Shown here: positions 35,039 through 45,336 of the stretch, piece after piece
Layout: each line of letters starts with the position of its first letter
How positions within the stretch are numbered: the first letter of the stretch is position 1
Source of the DNA: Pseudoalteromonas sp. DL-6
GTDB lineage: Bacteria; Pseudomonadota; Gammaproteobacteria; Enterobacterales; Alteromonadaceae
Length of the DNA: 64,000 bases
Assembly (NCBI RefSeq): GCF_004328665.1
Contig: NZ_CP019770.1
Location: 2,232,001 to 2,296,000 of the forward strand
Direction: 5' to 3'
Translations under genes and position numbers: made by a program
Notes under the pieces: generated by a model
What the model saw: the letters and a program-made list of their open reading frames with translations, nothing else
The model's database searches: none
What the model was told of the DNA's origin: nothing

Positions 35039-36274
35039 TTAGTTGTCGAGGGTGATAATAAACTTAACCCCACCCAGTGGTGAGTCTTCAATCTTGCACT
35101 GCCCTTTATGCCAACTAATAATTTTATTTACAATTGCTAGCCCTAATCCAAACCCACCGGTTTTTTTATCACGGCTTTTATCTAAGCGGGTAAAGGGTTT
35201 AAACACTTTCTCACGTTCAGCACCGGCAATACCTGGGCCATCATCTTCAATCACCAGAAATAGCTTCGCAGCGTTGGCAGTTAAACTAATATGCACATTT
35301 TGCGTAGCATGTTTCAGTGCGTTACTAATTAAATTTTGTAGCACTCGCGACATAAAATGGCTATCACATACGTAAATAAATTGACTCGGTAGCGTTGTTG
35401 TTAATTTAATAGGGGTATCAAAACTTACTTTTTCGATATTGGCTTTAATTAATGCGACGATATCACAAGGAGCCAATTGCAAGCTTGGTTGCTGTGTATC
35501 TAAACGAGCGTATTCCAGCATTTCTGATACCAAGGATTCTAGCTCATGAATATCCATTTGCATATCAGATAAATAGTGCTGTGCTTTGCCATCTTGAACT
35601 TTATTCTCTAGCATCGCGATTGCAAACTTCAAACGCGCTAATGGTGTTCTGAACTCATGTGACACTGAGGAAGTCAGTTCCTGTTGAGCACTCAGTAAAA
35701 ATTCAATCCGTTGCTGCATTACTTGCAGTGTATCAGTGATGGGTAAAAAGAATGATTTAGAGCTGTCGCTTAATTGAAAATCTTGCGCCCCACCGACGGC
35801 TTCACAGGCTTGGCTGAGCTTGGCAAAATCTCGCCATAACAGTAAGCTCCATAACCCTATCGGTAAGCTAATAATAAATAAAACTAATAAATAAGGAATT
35901 ACGGTCCCAGTGTTTTTAGCTTTAACACCTAAAGGGCCGACTTGTAATAACTGAGAGTTATTTAAAGTAACATACCAAACAATACGTTGCTGCTTATCAT
36001 ACAAGTAAAGGTAATTATTTTGCGTTAATTGTGTTTGCTGCTCAGCTGGGAGAACTAAATCTTGCGGGGCGATAACTTGGCTATCAAAATTATGTTTTAA
36101 CTGCTCAAGACCATCTGGCGTTTGAGAAAGCAGCCATAACGACTGCCCAAATTCATCATCTAACAAAACAAGTTGCTCGGATTCATCATACGGCCAAAGC
36201 TGCTCTATAACACCACTGGCAATAAACAAAGAAGCAATAATATATACGTAAAGGCTTATAAATAGCTTTCCCAT
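35039..36274 (-). CDS. Sensor histidine kinase (cassette 2)
   Basis: 411-residue membrane kinase, last gene of the second cassette. TM1 is at about 5-25, TM2 at about 124-147, with a periplasmic sensor of about 100 residues between. The H box SSVSHEFRTPLARLKF carries His206. The N box NLISNALKHA, G1 IEDDGPGI and G2 GFGLGLAIVNKI are intact. It has the same architecture as the cassette 1 kinase but a clearly different sensor domain, suggesting a different signal. It is 26 bp downstream of its regulator. Confidence 0.93.
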   Translation of the reverse strand: MGKLFISLYVYIIASLFIASGVIEQLWPYDESEQLVLLDDEFGQSLWLLSQTPDGLEQLKHNFDSQVIAPQDLVLPAEQQTQLTQNNYLYLYDKQQRIVWYVTLNNSQLLQVGPLGVKAKNTGTVIPYLLVLFIISLPIGLWSLLLWRDFAKLSQACEAVGGAQDFQLSDSSKSFFLPITDTLQVMQQRIEFLLSAQQELTSSVSHEFRTPLARLKFAIAMLENKVQDGKAQHYLSDMQMDIHELESLVSEMLEYARLDTQQPSLQLAPCDIVALIKANIEKVSFDTPIKLTTTLPSQFIYVCDSHFMSRVLQNLISNALKHATQNVHISLTANAAKLFLVIEDDGPGIAGAEREKVFKPFTRLDKSRDKKTGGFGLGLAIVNKIISWHKGQCKIEDSPLGGVKFIITLDN

Positions 36275-36300
36275 TAACCTAGCCTAATACCTTGCATTAA

Positions 36301-36993
36301 TTACATGTCCCACGCATCTGATACAAATAAATAGCCTTGCCCCCACACCGTTTTAATGCGGTATGGTTTATCACTATTATCACCAAGCTTCTTGCGAATA
36401 CGAGATACGCGTACATCAACGGTTCGATCTAGCCCGTCGTACTCACGGCCAATCATATGTTGGTGCACATGCTCTCGGCTGAGAACCTCTCCGGCATTTG
36501 AAGCCAACAACCACAGTAATTCAAACTCATGCGAAGTTAATACAATTTCAACACCGCTTAGCTTTACAATTCGACTAGTTTTATCTATTGATAAGTCACC
36601 AAATTTAAGCTCTTCAACGGCTTTTACGCTAGGCTGCCCACGGCGCAGTAATGCACTAATTCGAGCCAATAACACGCGCGGCTCAGCAGGTTTAATAACG
36701 TAATCGTCAGCACCGAGTTCTAAGCCAATAACTTGGTCAAAATCTTCACCCTTTGCGGTAAGCATTAAAATAGGTAAGGTGTATTTGTCGCGCACTTGAC
36801 GACACACGCTAAAGCCATCTTTTCCTGGCAACATCACATCTAAAATGATTAGATCAGCATGATTTTCACTCAAATAAGGAAACACTTCGTCACCGCGATC
36901 TAATACGTCAACTTCTAAGCCATTATGCTCAAGATAGTCTTTGGTTAATTGTTGCAACCCTAAGTCATCTTCAACAAGTAATATCTTTGGCAT
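36301..36993 (-). CDS. OmpR-family response regulator (cassette 2)
   Basis: 230 residues. Receiver with Glu8-Asp9-Asp10, phosphoacceptor Asp52 in LIILDVMLPG and Lys in YVIKPAEP. The winged-helix domain has GREYDGLDRTVDVRVSRIRKKLG and IKTVWGQGYLF, the RstA-type signature also present in cassette 1. The ATG follows TAGGAG. It is 14 bp downstream of the DUF3019 gene. Confidence 0.94.
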   Translation of the reverse strand: MPKILLVEDDLGLQQLTKDYLEHNGLEVDVLDRGDEVFPYLSENHADLIILDVMLPGKDGFSVCRQVRDKYTLPILMLTAKGEDFDQVIGLELGADDYVIKPAEPRVLLARISALLRRGQPSVKAVEELKFGDLSIDKTSRIVKLSGVEIVLTSHEFELLWLLASNAGEVLSREHVHQHMIGREYDGLDRTVDVRVSRIRKKLGDNSDKPYRIKTVWGQGYLFVSDAWDM

Positions 36994-37007
36994 TTACTGC
37001 TCCTAAA

Positions 37008-37385
37008 TTAAAAAAAGCTCCAAGGTGAGCGTAGCCGATGTTTTTTCTTAGCGTATACAGTCTGCACTTCTACTTGCACACTCGCTAATGATACACCTGT
37101 AAGGGGATTAATCAGGGAGTATATGGTCTCCACCTGAACACGCGCTTTATAACTAAGTTGCCCTTTTTTTACCCCTTGCCAACATTGCAACTGAGTATCT
37201 TGCTGGTATAAACACACATCGCTTGGCTCAGACAGTTGCCAGTTAAATTTTAACTCAAGATCACAAAATTCTTGTTGTTCGGAAACCACACAGACTTTGG
37301 GTGATACGTTAAGTGAAGAGGCTTTTGCAACGCTAATGTTGCTAAAAAATGAAGCTGCAAACACAACCAACATAAAACACTTCAT
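37008..37385 (-). CDS. DUF3019 secreted protein (cassette 2)
   Basis: 125 residues with a signal peptide ending near SVAKAS. The four cysteines follow C-x8-C-x16-C-x9-C (KVC, EFC, DVC, LQC), nearly the same as the cassette 1 protein. Likewise it ends in a basic-aromatic tail KKKHRLRSPWSFF. Outside these features identity between the two is low, so the duplication is old or the copies were acquired separately. It begins one base after the MipA stop. Confidence 0.85.
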   Translation of the reverse strand: MKCFMLVVFAASFFSNISVAKASSLNVSPKVCVVSEQQEFCDLELKFNWQLSEPSDVCLYQQDTQLQCWQGVKKGQLSYKARVQVETIYSLINPLTGVSLASVQVEVQTVYAKKKHRLRSPWSFF

Positions 37386-37386
37386 A

Positions 37387-38238
37387 TTAAAATGTATGTT
37401 CGAATCCTATAAAGGCGGTCATTGAATAGTCATGTTCAAAGAGCGGGCTGCTATCCATTGCTGAATAGTCATAATATGCTAAATGAAAACGAAGCGCGTT
37501 GGTTTTACCTAGGGGCCAACGGGCGTCGATTTTAGCATAAGGTTGCCAGCTACTACCAACTTCTATTTCACCATATGAAGATTCTGTGCTGTTTAAGCCA
37601 TAAAAGTAGTTATTTAGTTGGGCTGATTTATAGTTAACGCCTAAGGTCGATTTAAGTTTTAACAACTTAAGATCAAAATGGTATTGCCATTGTAGCGATC
37701 CTCTGTAGCTATTATAAACACTGTTTACGTCATGCAATAATTGCGCAGAAAAAACATGTTGTTGTTTTACAAAAAAATAACTCACACCCGCATCCAACAC
37801 CACTCGTCTTTTTTGAATGTTATTAATATTAATCTGGCGAGGAGATTCAATGTGTTGTGATTCTAATATTTCATTATTAGACATTGCTGTGAGCGGGAAT
37901 ATATTTTGCGGGTGCCAATCAATAAAAAACCGTGATTCTGGGTTAATTTCTGACACTAAGCTAATGTTATGCGTATCGCTTTGTAAAAAAGAATAACCTA
38001 AGCGACCGTTATCAAAAAACCAATTTTGGCCATAATAAGCTACTTGTGGAACCACCAACAAAGGAATGTTGTCAGCACCGTATAAAGGATTACTGATCAC
38101 TCCAGCCCCTAAGCTGACACTAATCTTAAGTTCATCCGTAGAGATATGTTGCTGCGTCTGAGCAATTGCATTAGCGCTAAATAACGCCAATAAAATGCAT
38201 ATTTTTATTCTCAGATGTAACATCATGGAGTTATTCAC
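37387..38238 (-). CDS. MipA/OmpV family outer-membrane protein (cassette 2)
   Basis: 283-residue barrel protein, first gene of the second cassette. The signal peptide is MMLHLRIKICILLALFSANA plus IA, so the start may be the ATG at 38226 or 38223 instead of the GTG at 38238. The mature part shows LKISVSLGAGVISNPLYGADNIP, VPQVAYYGQNWFFDNGRLGYSF (the MipA motif order), and a terminal FIGFEHTF ending in Phe. Partners and ligands are unknown. Confidence 0.87.
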   Translation of the reverse strand: MNNSMMLHLRIKICILLALFSANAIAQTQQHISTDELKISVSLGAGVISNPLYGADNIPLLVVPQVAYYGQNWFFDNGRLGYSFLQSDTHNISLVSEINPESRFFIDWHPQNIFPLTAMSNNEILESQHIESPRQININNIQKRRVVLDAGVSYFFVKQQHVFSAQLLHDVNSVYNSYRGSLQWQYHFDLKLLKLKSTLGVNYKSAQLNNYFYGLNSTESSYGEIEVGSSWQPYAKIDARWPLGKTNALRFHLAYYDYSAMDSSPLFEHDYSMTAFIGFEHTF

Positions 38239-38337
38239 TAGTTTATAAAGTGGCTTTGACCCTATAGTAGCAAGTAGTATCAGTACAAGCTCTAGAGGGT
38301 TACAATCATTAACAAATTTGATACAAACGGAACACGT

Positions 38338-39384
38338 TTACAAATTGGCGGCTATTTCAACTCGATTTCGACCATGAGTTTTAGCTAAATAAAGTGCTCT
38401 ATCGGCTTTTTCTACTAATAAACAGCTCTTACTAAAAGGCTGCATTAGAGCTATGCCAAAACTTGCTGAGATATTACGTTTATTATTACTATCTTCTTTC
38501 TTACGGATAGTTAATTTAGCAATACTTAAGCGTAACTTATTACAAAAGATCATTGCATCATTAATGCTATCAAAGTAACCCGTGATACAAAATTCTTCAC
38601 CACCGAAACGATAGGCATTGTATTGTTCTTGCACGCTATTTTGCACTTTTTGAGCAACAAGTTTGAGTACCTCATCGCCTTTTTGATGACCAAAATCATC
38701 ATTGAAACGTTTAAAGTGATCAATATCGAACATTATCAACACGGCTAACTTATCTTGCTCGTCTTGTGAAGATGCATGAAGGCAAAACTCGACTATGTCG
38801 GTATCAAACTTGCCGCGATTATATAACCCCGTTAGCGAATCTTTATCAACCGCTTCTTGAGTCATAGTCAGAGCTTCTTTTAAATCTTTAATCTCATTAT
38901 ATGCTTGCGCTAATTTAGTTTGGAAACCACGGGCGTAATCTTGCATGGCAATAGATTCATCTGTTAAACGCTCTACACAAGACAAAATTTCATTAAATGA
39001 GTTAATACTAGAGAGTGTTTTTAACTCATTTTGTGAGTCAACTAACGAGGTAGTAAAGCTTTTTGAATATTGAATAGAATCACTCAAATCAAACTGTACT
39101 TGCTCTACCGTACCATGAAATTTTTCAGACATTTGTTGGAAAAACGCTAATTCTTCATCGTTTATATATTTATCAAAAATTTCCTGAGCACTTTGGGCCG
39201 AGCAGGTATTGTGCTGACCGATAACTTTATCAAGCTCTGTATTTAGTTGTGGATTATCTCCCTGTACATAACAGTACCAAATCGCATAATTAATTGGCGT
39301 TACCGGCATTTTGTACTTAACCATAAGCGGAATGGCTTTTTTTAAACACTGGGCAGAATGAGCAAGTGAGGCAGTATTATCCAT
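38338..39384 (-). CDS. Diguanylate cyclase (GGDEF)
   Basis: 348 residues, soluble. The N-terminal helical region (about 1-170) has no recognised sensor and no membrane segment. The GGDEF domain (about 180-345) has DSLTGLYNRGKFD, MFDIDHFKRFND and the active-site GGEEF at about 261-265. The inhibitory I-site RxxD is replaced by QxxY, so product feedback inhibition should be absent. It is predicted to make c-di-GMP, relevant to the VpsT-like regulator and the EAL-HDOD protein in this window. Confidence 0.93.
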   Translation of the reverse strand: MDNTASLAHSAQCLKKAIPLMVKYKMPVTPINYAIWYCYVQGDNPQLNTELDKVIGQHNTCSAQSAQEIFDKYINDEELAFFQQMSEKFHGTVEQVQFDLSDSIQYSKSFTTSLVDSQNELKTLSSINSFNEILSCVERLTDESIAMQDYARGFQTKLAQAYNEIKDLKEALTMTQEAVDKDSLTGLYNRGKFDTDIVEFCLHASSQDEQDKLAVLIMFDIDHFKRFNDDFGHQKGDEVLKLVAQKVQNSVQEQYNAYRFGGEEFCITGYFDSINDAMIFCNKLRLSIAKLTIRKKEDSNNKRNISASFGIALMQPFSKSCLLVEKADRALYLAKTHGRNRVEIAANL

Positions 39385-39474
39385 AATTGAAACTCTCAGA
39401 CATCACAACAAAGATGTTAATAAACACATAAATATTAGCGGTTTATATTAACACTTTTTTATCATCCAACAAGC

Positions 39475-40380
39475 CTATATTATGTTTTCTCCCATATTTT
39501 GTGCAATATTCCACAGCGCACTAATCGCTGGATCATTCAATTCTTTGTGTAATACCGCCAGACCAATTTTAAACCCTTGTGGTGGCTCGCCTTTGTACTG
39601 TAAAACCTGCACTTTATCGTTTAGCGGGCTATTATCAAGTACAATTTTTGGGATCATAGCCACACCTAAGCCTAAACTCACCATAGATACCATGGCTTCA
39701 TGCCCAGCCACTTGCGCGTAAATTTTTCCCTGAACGTTATTTTTTCGCCACCATTGCTCCAACCTTTGACGTGAAAACCCTTGTTCAGCAACAATAAACT
39801 CAAGCTCGGACCAATCAATAGTCTCGGTGTTAGTGGCTAGTTTTTCTGTGATCGGGCATTGAATAGTGGGCGCAATTAATACCAGTGGCGAATAACCAAT
39901 GTCTACAAATGCAATTTGTACAGGTAATTTACTGGGTCTAGCTGCAATGGCCATAGATTCATGCCCATCTAACACTCGGTTAATAGCCAAGGCGGGATCG
40001 CCCGTATTTAAGGTGATTTCAATATGCTGATGCTGAGCTCTCAGTTGCTCTAAAATATGATGCAAAAAACTGTAGGACGCGGTAACAGAACAATAAAGGC
40101 TTACATTGCCATAAATGTGTTGTTGCGGCTCGTTTAAATTAGCCTTAAAACGCTGCCAATTATTAAGCGTTGCACTGGCGTACTCCTTAAATGCAATGCC
40201 TTCGCGGGTAAGCTTTACACTGCGATTATCACGCTGAAATAACATCACCCCTACTTCATCTTCTAACTGCTTAATGTTACGGCTTAAAGTAGGAGCACTT
40301 ACATGACACAACTCACTGGCACGAGAAAAATGAAGCGTTTTTGCTAACGCTAAAAAGTAATGTAAATGCTTATGATCCAT
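39475..40380 (-). CDS. ilvY: LysR-family regulator IlvY
   Basis: 301-residue LysR activator of ilvC. The HTH lies at about 1-60 (HLHYFLALAKTLHFSRASEL-type opening, APTLSRNIKQLEDEVG), followed by the two-lobe effector domain. Divergent from ilvC, separated by 138 bp, as in E. coli, where acetolactate or acetohydroxybutyrate is the inducer. The assignment rests on this arrangement plus the IlvY-like N terminus. Confidence 0.92.
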   Translation of the reverse strand: MDHKHLHYFLALAKTLHFSRASELCHVSAPTLSRNIKQLEDEVGVMLFQRDNRSVKLTREGIAFKEYASATLNNWQRFKANLNEPQQHIYGNVSLYCSVTASYSFLHHILEQLRAQHQHIEITLNTGDPALAINRVLDGHESMAIAARPSKLPVQIAFVDIGYSPLVLIAPTIQCPITEKLATNTETIDWSELEFIVAEQGFSRQRLEQWWRKNNVQGKIYAQVAGHEAMVSMVSLGLGVAMIPKIVLDNSPLNDKVQVLQYKGEPPQGFKIGLAVLHKELNDPAISALWNIAQNMGENII

Positions 40381-40393
40381 GTCAACGCCCGTA

Positions 40394-40408
40394 TTTCATT
40401 TTATGAAA
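40394..40408. promoter_or_regulatory. Palindrome in the ilvY/ilvC divergent region
   Basis: TTTCAT-TTT-ATGAAA, a perfect 6+6 inverted repeat 13 bp upstream of the ilvY ATG. Its position fits an IlvY operator that serves autoregulation, but the sequence has not been matched to a proven site. Confidence 0.35.
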
Positions 40409-40518
40409 CACTTTAATTCAAATATATCATTTTACGCAAGAAGAGATTTTTCATATGGTTATTCCAAGCAAAGCAAACGCAATGCATCTAACAAATTGAA
40501 TTAATAGGAACCTTAATC

Positions 40519-41991
40519 ATGGCAAATTATTTTAATAGCTTACCTTTACGCGAACAATTAGCGCAATTAGCACAATGTGAATTTATGGGTGCAGACGAAT
40601 TTAACGACGGCGTTGCCGCACTCAAGGGTAAAAAGTTAGTGATTGTCGGCTGTGGCGCACAGGGTTTAAATCAAGGCTTAAATTTACGTGATTCGGGTTT
40701 AAATGTAGCCTATACACTTCGTGAATCAGCGATTGCTGAGCGCCGTCAATCATTTTTAAATGCATCTGACAATGGCTTTAAAGTGGGTACTTACGAAGAA
40801 TTGATCCCAACAGCTGATGTTGTACTTAACCTAACACCGGATAAACAGCACACCGCGGTTGTTAATGCCATCATGCCATTAATGAAACACGGCTCAACGC
40901 TTGCTTACTCACATGGTTTTAATATTGTAGAAGAAGGTATGCAAGTACGTGAAGACATAACCGTAATTATGGTTGCACCAAAATGCCCAGGTTCCGAAGT
41001 ACGTGAAGAGTATAAACGCGGCTTTGGTGTACCCACCCTCATTGCGGTTCACCCAGAGAACGACCCTCAAGGGCATGGTTTAGCGCAAGCAAAAGCTTAT
41101 GCTGCAGGTACGGGTGGTCATCGTGCAGGGGTACTTAAGTCATCGTTTATCGCCGAGGTAAAATCTGACTTAATGGGTGAGCAAACCATTTTATGTGGCA
41201 TGCTACAAACAGGTTCTATTTTATGTTTTGATAAGATGATTGATAAAGGGATTGATGCTGGCTATGCCTCAAAACTAATTCAATATGGTTGGGAAGTGAT
41301 CACAGAAGCACTTAAGTATGGCGGCGTTACCAATATGCTTGACCGCCTATCAAACCCTGCCAAAGTCAGAGCATTTGAATTAAGTGAGCAGCTAAAAGTA
41401 ATCATGCGCCCACTGTATAACAAACACCAAGATGACATAATCGATGGCACATTTTCACGGGTAATGATGGAAGACTGGGCAAATGATGACGCTAACTTAT
41501 TAAAATGGCGTGCTGAAACTGCAGAAACTCATTTTGAAAAAACACCAGCAGGTGATGTAGAAATTACTGAACAAGAATTTTTTGATAACGGCATTTTAAT
41601 GGTGGCCATGGTAAAAGCCGGCGTAGAGCTGGCATTTGAAACCATGACTGCAGCCGGTATTATTGCAGAATCTGCTTATTATGAGTCACTGCATGAAACG
41701 CCATTAATTGCTAATACCATTGCACGTAAAAAGCTGTTTGAAATGAATCGTACTATTTCAGATACGGCAGAATATGGTTGCTACTTATACAACCATGCAT
41801 GTTTGCCACTACTACAAGAGTTTATGCAAGATATTGATACCGATGTTATTGGTAAAGGCTTAAATGAGCAAAGTAACCAAGTAGATAATCAAACATTGAT
41901 TCAAATAAATACCGCACTGCGTGAACACCCTGTTGAAAAAGTGGGTGCTAAATTACGCGGCTATATGTCGGCAATGAAAAAAATAGTTTAA
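40519..41991 (+). CDS. ilvC: Ketol-acid reductoisomerase, class II
   Basis: NADPH-dependent second enzyme of isoleucine and valine biosynthesis. The length of 490 residues marks the long class II form found in enteric bacteria (class I is about 330). The Rossmann motif [20 protein letters not shown] lies at about 36-55. The metal and substrate site [15 protein letters not shown] is at about 215-229, with a second knotted repeat in the C-terminal half. The ATG is preceded by AGGAACC. A terminator follows. Confidence 0.97.
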   Translation: MANYFNSLPLREQLAQLAQCEFMGADEFNDGVAALKGKKLVIVGCGAQGLNQGLNLRDSGLNVAYTLRESAIAERRQSFLNASDNGFKVGTYEELIPTADVVLNLTPDKQHTAVVNAIMPLMKHGSTLAYSHGFNIVEEGMQVREDITVIMVAPKCPGSEVREEYKRGFGVPTLIAVHPENDPQGHGLAQAKAYAAGTGGHRAGVLKSSFIAEVKSDLMGEQTILCGMLQTGSILCFDKMIDKGIDAGYASKLIQYGWEVITEALKYGGVTNMLDRLSNPAKVRAFELSEQLKVIMRPLYNKHQDDIIDGTFSRVMMEDWANDDANLLKWRAETAETHFEKTPAGDVEITEQEFFDNGILMVAMVKAGVELAFETMTAAGIIAESAYYESLHETPLIANTIARKKLFEMNRTISDTAEYGCYLYNHACLPLLQEFMQDIDTDVIGKGLNEQSNQVDNQTLIQINTALREHPVEKVGAKLRGYMSAMKKIV

Positions 41992-42026
41992 TTCTATAAC
42001 CCTAGAACTTTCACTTGTTAGAAACC

Positions 42027-42060
42027 AAGCCCACTTGCATTTTGCTGTGGGCTTTTTTTT
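42027..42060 (+). terminator. Terminator of ilvC
   Basis: AAGCCCAC and GTGGGCTT with a 12-nt loop, followed by T8. Confidence 0.88.
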
Positions 42061-42146
42061 AATGTAAATTATTCATCAATAGCCGAAAATAAATAATGTG
42101 CTAAAATAATCCTCTCATTGCCTAAGTTGTAAATATAAGTATTATC

Positions 42147-44066
42147 ATGACGATACAAAATCTCTCTATTACTCAAAAAATAACAGCGCTTGGAAGCATT
42201 ATTGCTATTTGTGTTGCTGTATTAATTGGTTTGACGTCTTTGCATAACTCAAAGAATATTATTGAGCAACGCATGATCGAATCGGAACTGCCAAGTAAAC
42301 TGCAAACAATCAGTAATCATATTGGTGGGGAGATCAATGAACTTCTAGGCGCAGCACAGCAGCTTTCTGCCAATACCTTTATTTTAGATTGGGCAAACTC
42401 TGGCAACACCAATGATGCACTTTTACTCAAAGAACTCAATCGTTTGGTTGAGCAATATGATCTTGCTACCGCTTCATGGGCTAATAAGAATACCGCGCAA
42501 TATTGGAACCAAGATGGCTTTTTGCGTGTTTTAAAAAATGATGCTGCAGATGGCTGGTTTTTTGCTTTTACTCAATCAAAACAACCCTACTCAATCAGTA
42601 TTTATCAAGAATCTGAAAACGATGTAAAAATGTTTGTTAATCACCAGCAGCCCAATGGATTCGGCTTGGCGGGCTTAGCAAAAAGCATCACAGATATGCA
42701 AAAGCTGCTTCAACAGTTTAAAATTGAGCAGTCAGGGTTTGTATTTATTGCCGATAAAAATGGCTTAATTCAGCTACATAAAGATGCAGCTAAAGTTGCC
42801 AAGGTTAATATAGATAGTATTTACAGTGCCAATATTCATAACAAATTACTTGATGAAAACGGCTTTGCATTAGAAGAAGTAAATATTAACGGACAAGCCA
42901 CGCTGATTGCTGCCACACCAATTAAAAACACCGACTTATTTGTGTTAGCTCAAGTACCAAAAAGCGAAGTTTTCGCAAGCGTAAACACTCTAGAGTGGCA
43001 AATATTCACATTCACTATCATCACAGCACTTATCGCAAGCGTGATCAGTTACTTATTAGCTCGTTCTTTAGCCTCACCGTTATCAAAAATGGCGGAGTTG
43101 TTTTCTCGTTTAGGACGTGGCGATGCTAATTTAGCTTATCGCCTACCTACATCACCTCAACCTGAACTCAATAATTTAACGTCGGGCTTTAACCAATTTA
43201 TTGAAAAAATAGAAACCGCCATTGTGCAAGTAGCTGATGAAAGCCATGGTATTCGTCAAAGCTCTGATCATGTCTTTGCGCAAGCAAAACAAAACTCGTT
43301 AGCGTTGGATAAACAAAAAGAGCAAACCATTTCGGTTGCTGCAGCGATTAATGAAATGGGCGCTACGGTGCAAGAAATAGCACAAAGTGCCGCTAATGCT
43401 GCTAAGTTAACCAACGATAGCCGCGATAATACCAAACAAAGTCATCAGCAAGTATTACAGAGCCAAACGACAATCTCAGCCCTTGCCAGCGACATTGATG
43501 GTATTACCGAGCAAGTTGCTTTGCTTTCTAAAAAAACCATTGATATTGCAAGCATAGTGGATTCAATTAGAGGGATTTCAGAGCAAACCAACTTGCTGGC
43601 ACTTAATGCAGCCATTGAATCTGCACGCGCTGGTGAACATGGTCGAGGGTTTGCAGTCGTTGCTGATGAAGTAAGAGCACTGGCGAATCGTACATCACAG
43701 TCAACCACTGAAATACAATCAATGATTGAAGAGCTCACTCAAATTTCAGATGATGTTGTAAATGATATTAGCCAATCAAAGAATAAAGCCCAACAAAGCG
43801 TCAGCGCAATGCAAAGCTCGGTTGAGTTACTTAATACGATTACTGAAACAGCAAATGAAATTAACGACATGGCAACTCTAATAGCCACCGCTACCGAACA
43901 GCAAAGTAGCGTAGTAAATGATGTGGGTCGAAGTATTGAGCAAATTAGTGAGATCAGTGATAAATCAATGAGTGAACAAATCAATACTGAACAAGCAATT
44001 CGTGATTTAGCCACCAGCGCACAAACACTTGATGCACTAGTGGCCACATTCAACCAGCAGCGTTAA
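42147..44066 (+). CDS. Methyl-accepting chemotaxis protein
   Basis: 639-residue chemoreceptor. TM1 is at about 12-30 and TM2 at about 287-307. The large periplasmic domain between (about 255 residues, with [18 protein letters not shown] near residue 206) is Cache-like. HAMP follows, then the signalling hairpin [20 protein letters not shown] with [15 protein letters not shown] at about 480-515. It ends VATFNQQR without a CheR-docking tail. A GCCGAAAA about 60 nt upstream could be a weak sigma-28 -10 element, but no matching -35 is at the right distance. Confidence 0.95.
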   Translation: MTIQNLSITQKITALGSIIAICVAVLIGLTSLHNSKNIIEQRMIESELPSKLQTISNHIGGEINELLGAAQQLSANTFILDWANSGNTNDALLLKELNRLVEQYDLATASWANKNTAQYWNQDGFLRVLKNDAADGWFFAFTQSKQPYSISIYQESENDVKMFVNHQQPNGFGLAGLAKSITDMQKLLQQFKIEQSGFVFIADKNGLIQLHKDAAKVAKVNIDSIYSANIHNKLLDENGFALEEVNINGQATLIAATPIKNTDLFVLAQVPKSEVFASVNTLEWQIFTFTIITALIASVISYLLARSLASPLSKMAELFSRLGRGDANLAYRLPTSPQPELNNLTSGFNQFIEKIETAIVQVADESHGIRQSSDHVFAQAKQNSLALDKQKEQTISVAAAINEMGATVQEIAQSAANAAKLTNDSRDNTKQSHQQVLQSQTTISALASDIDGITEQVALLSKKTIDIASIVDSIRGISEQTNLLALNAAIESARAGEHGRGFAVVADEVRALANRTSQSTTEIQSMIEELTQISDDVVNDISQSKNKAQQSVSAMQSSVELLNTITETANEINDMATLIATATEQQSSVVNDVGRSIEQISEISDKSMSEQINTEQAIRDLATSAQTLDALVATFNQQR

Positions 44067-44145
44067 ATAGTTTGTTACGTTAAAAAATAACCTCTGTACC
44101 AAATAGCCACTATACTTATAGTGTATTTTTTGTACAGAGGTGTGT

Positions 44146-45336
44146 ATGAGTGCTGTTCAAGGTAAACATTACTTACTAGCTGCTTGTTTGCTCAGTTTAA
44201 GTGCGTGTAGCACCACAGATAACGCCAATATAAGTGTGCCAATCCCTATTATTGCTCCCCCAATGCAACTACAACAGCAGCTTGTAGAGTCTGAGCAACA
44301 AATATTTCAACTCGACCATAGCCTCAAACAACAGTTAAGTGCTTATGTACAAACGCGAAAATCTGCTGATGAAATTGCCTATAGTGTACTTAGTTTTTTA
44401 CTCACAAATGGTGATAACTCACTATCGTATCAATCTACCAGCACACAAACTGCGTCTCAAAGCTATCAAAATTTAAATGCCAATTGCTTGTCGCTTTCAA
44501 TTTTAGCGTATAGCTTGGCCGAACATTTAGGCCTTAAGGCCCGCTTTCAAAAAGTACATATTCCAGAATACTGGGCGTTAAACCAAGGGTTTAATTTACT
44601 CACTGGGCATATCAACCTGGCCATAGACAATAAAACGAAGCTCAAAGACAGCTCACTTGTTTATCAGCGTAATCAACGTTTAATCATTGATTTTGACCCT
44701 AATAGCCGACAAGCTCGTTTTGCAACCTCATCGTTATCAAAAAAGCGAGTAACCGCCATGTTTTATAATAATAAAGGCGGTGAGGCATTGGTTAATAAAC
44801 AGTTTGATTTAGCTTATAGTTATTTTAAAGCAGCAATCAATACCGATTCCTCATTTAGTGCCAGTTGGGGAAATTTAGGGGTACTCTTTAAACAATTAGG
44901 TGATTTAAAGCAAGCGGAGGAAATGTACCGCTATGCCATTGCCTTAAACGCTGATAATAATACTGCGCAAGGTAATTTAGCATTATTATATAAACTCACA
45001 GATAGAGTAGCCGAAGGCGATAAGCTATTAGCAGAGCTTGACAGAAAGCGCCAAACTAACCCTTATTATCATATATCGCTTGGTAACAGTGACTATGTAA
45101 GTGGTGACTATACAAACGCGATTAGCCATTATAAAAAAGCAAACGCTATGTCACCAACCTTACATGAAAGTCACTTTGGACTAGCCCGCAGTTACTTTGA
45201 ATTAAATAATATAACTAAAGCGGAGTTTCATTTGCGTAAAGCTAGAAAAAAAGCAGACTTTGTTCATGAAATACAGCGCTATGACAATAAGCTCATTGCA
45301 TTAAAATCACTCACCGCTAAGGCGAATCATTATTAA
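44146..45336 (+). CDS. TPR-repeat lipoprotein with transglutaminase-like N domain
   Basis: From the ATG at 44146 (AGAGGTG upstream) the lipoprotein signal ends LSLSAC. A region with NCLSLSILAYSLAEHLGLKARFQKV (about 115-140) resembles the catalytic-Cys helix of transglutaminase-like proteins. A following GHINLAID could supply the His. Several TPR repeats occupy about 205-385 (GGEALVNKQFDLAYSYFKAA, ASWGNLGVLFKQLGDLKQAE and so on). Probably an outer-membrane lipoprotein. Its stop lies inside the apparent start region of the M28 peptidase gene. Confidence 0.85.
   Translation: MSAVQGKHYLLAACLLSLSACSTTDNANISVPIPIIAPPMQLQQQLVESEQQIFQLDHSLKQQLSAYVQTRKSADEIAYSVLSFLLTNGDNSLSYQSTSTQTASQSYQNLNANCLSLSILAYSLAEHLGLKARFQKVHIPEYWALNQGFNLLTGHINLAIDNKTKLKDSSLVYQRNQRLIIDFDPNSRQARFATSSLSKKRVTAMFYNNKGGEALVNKQFDLAYSYFKAAINTDSSFSASWGNLGVLFKQLGDLKQAEEMYRYAIALNADNNTAQGNLALLYKLTDRVAEGDKLLAELDRKRQTNPYYHISLGNSDYVSGDYTNAISHYKKANAMSPTLHESHFGLARSYFELNNITKAEFHLRKARKKADFVHEIQRYDNKLIALKSLTAKANHY

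Noticed and set aside
42063..42089. Sigma-28 promoter for the chemoreceptor at 42147
   Set aside because: GCCGAAAA is a plausible -10, but the -35 TAAA is 13 bp away rather than 15, and the element at 15 bp reads TGTA.
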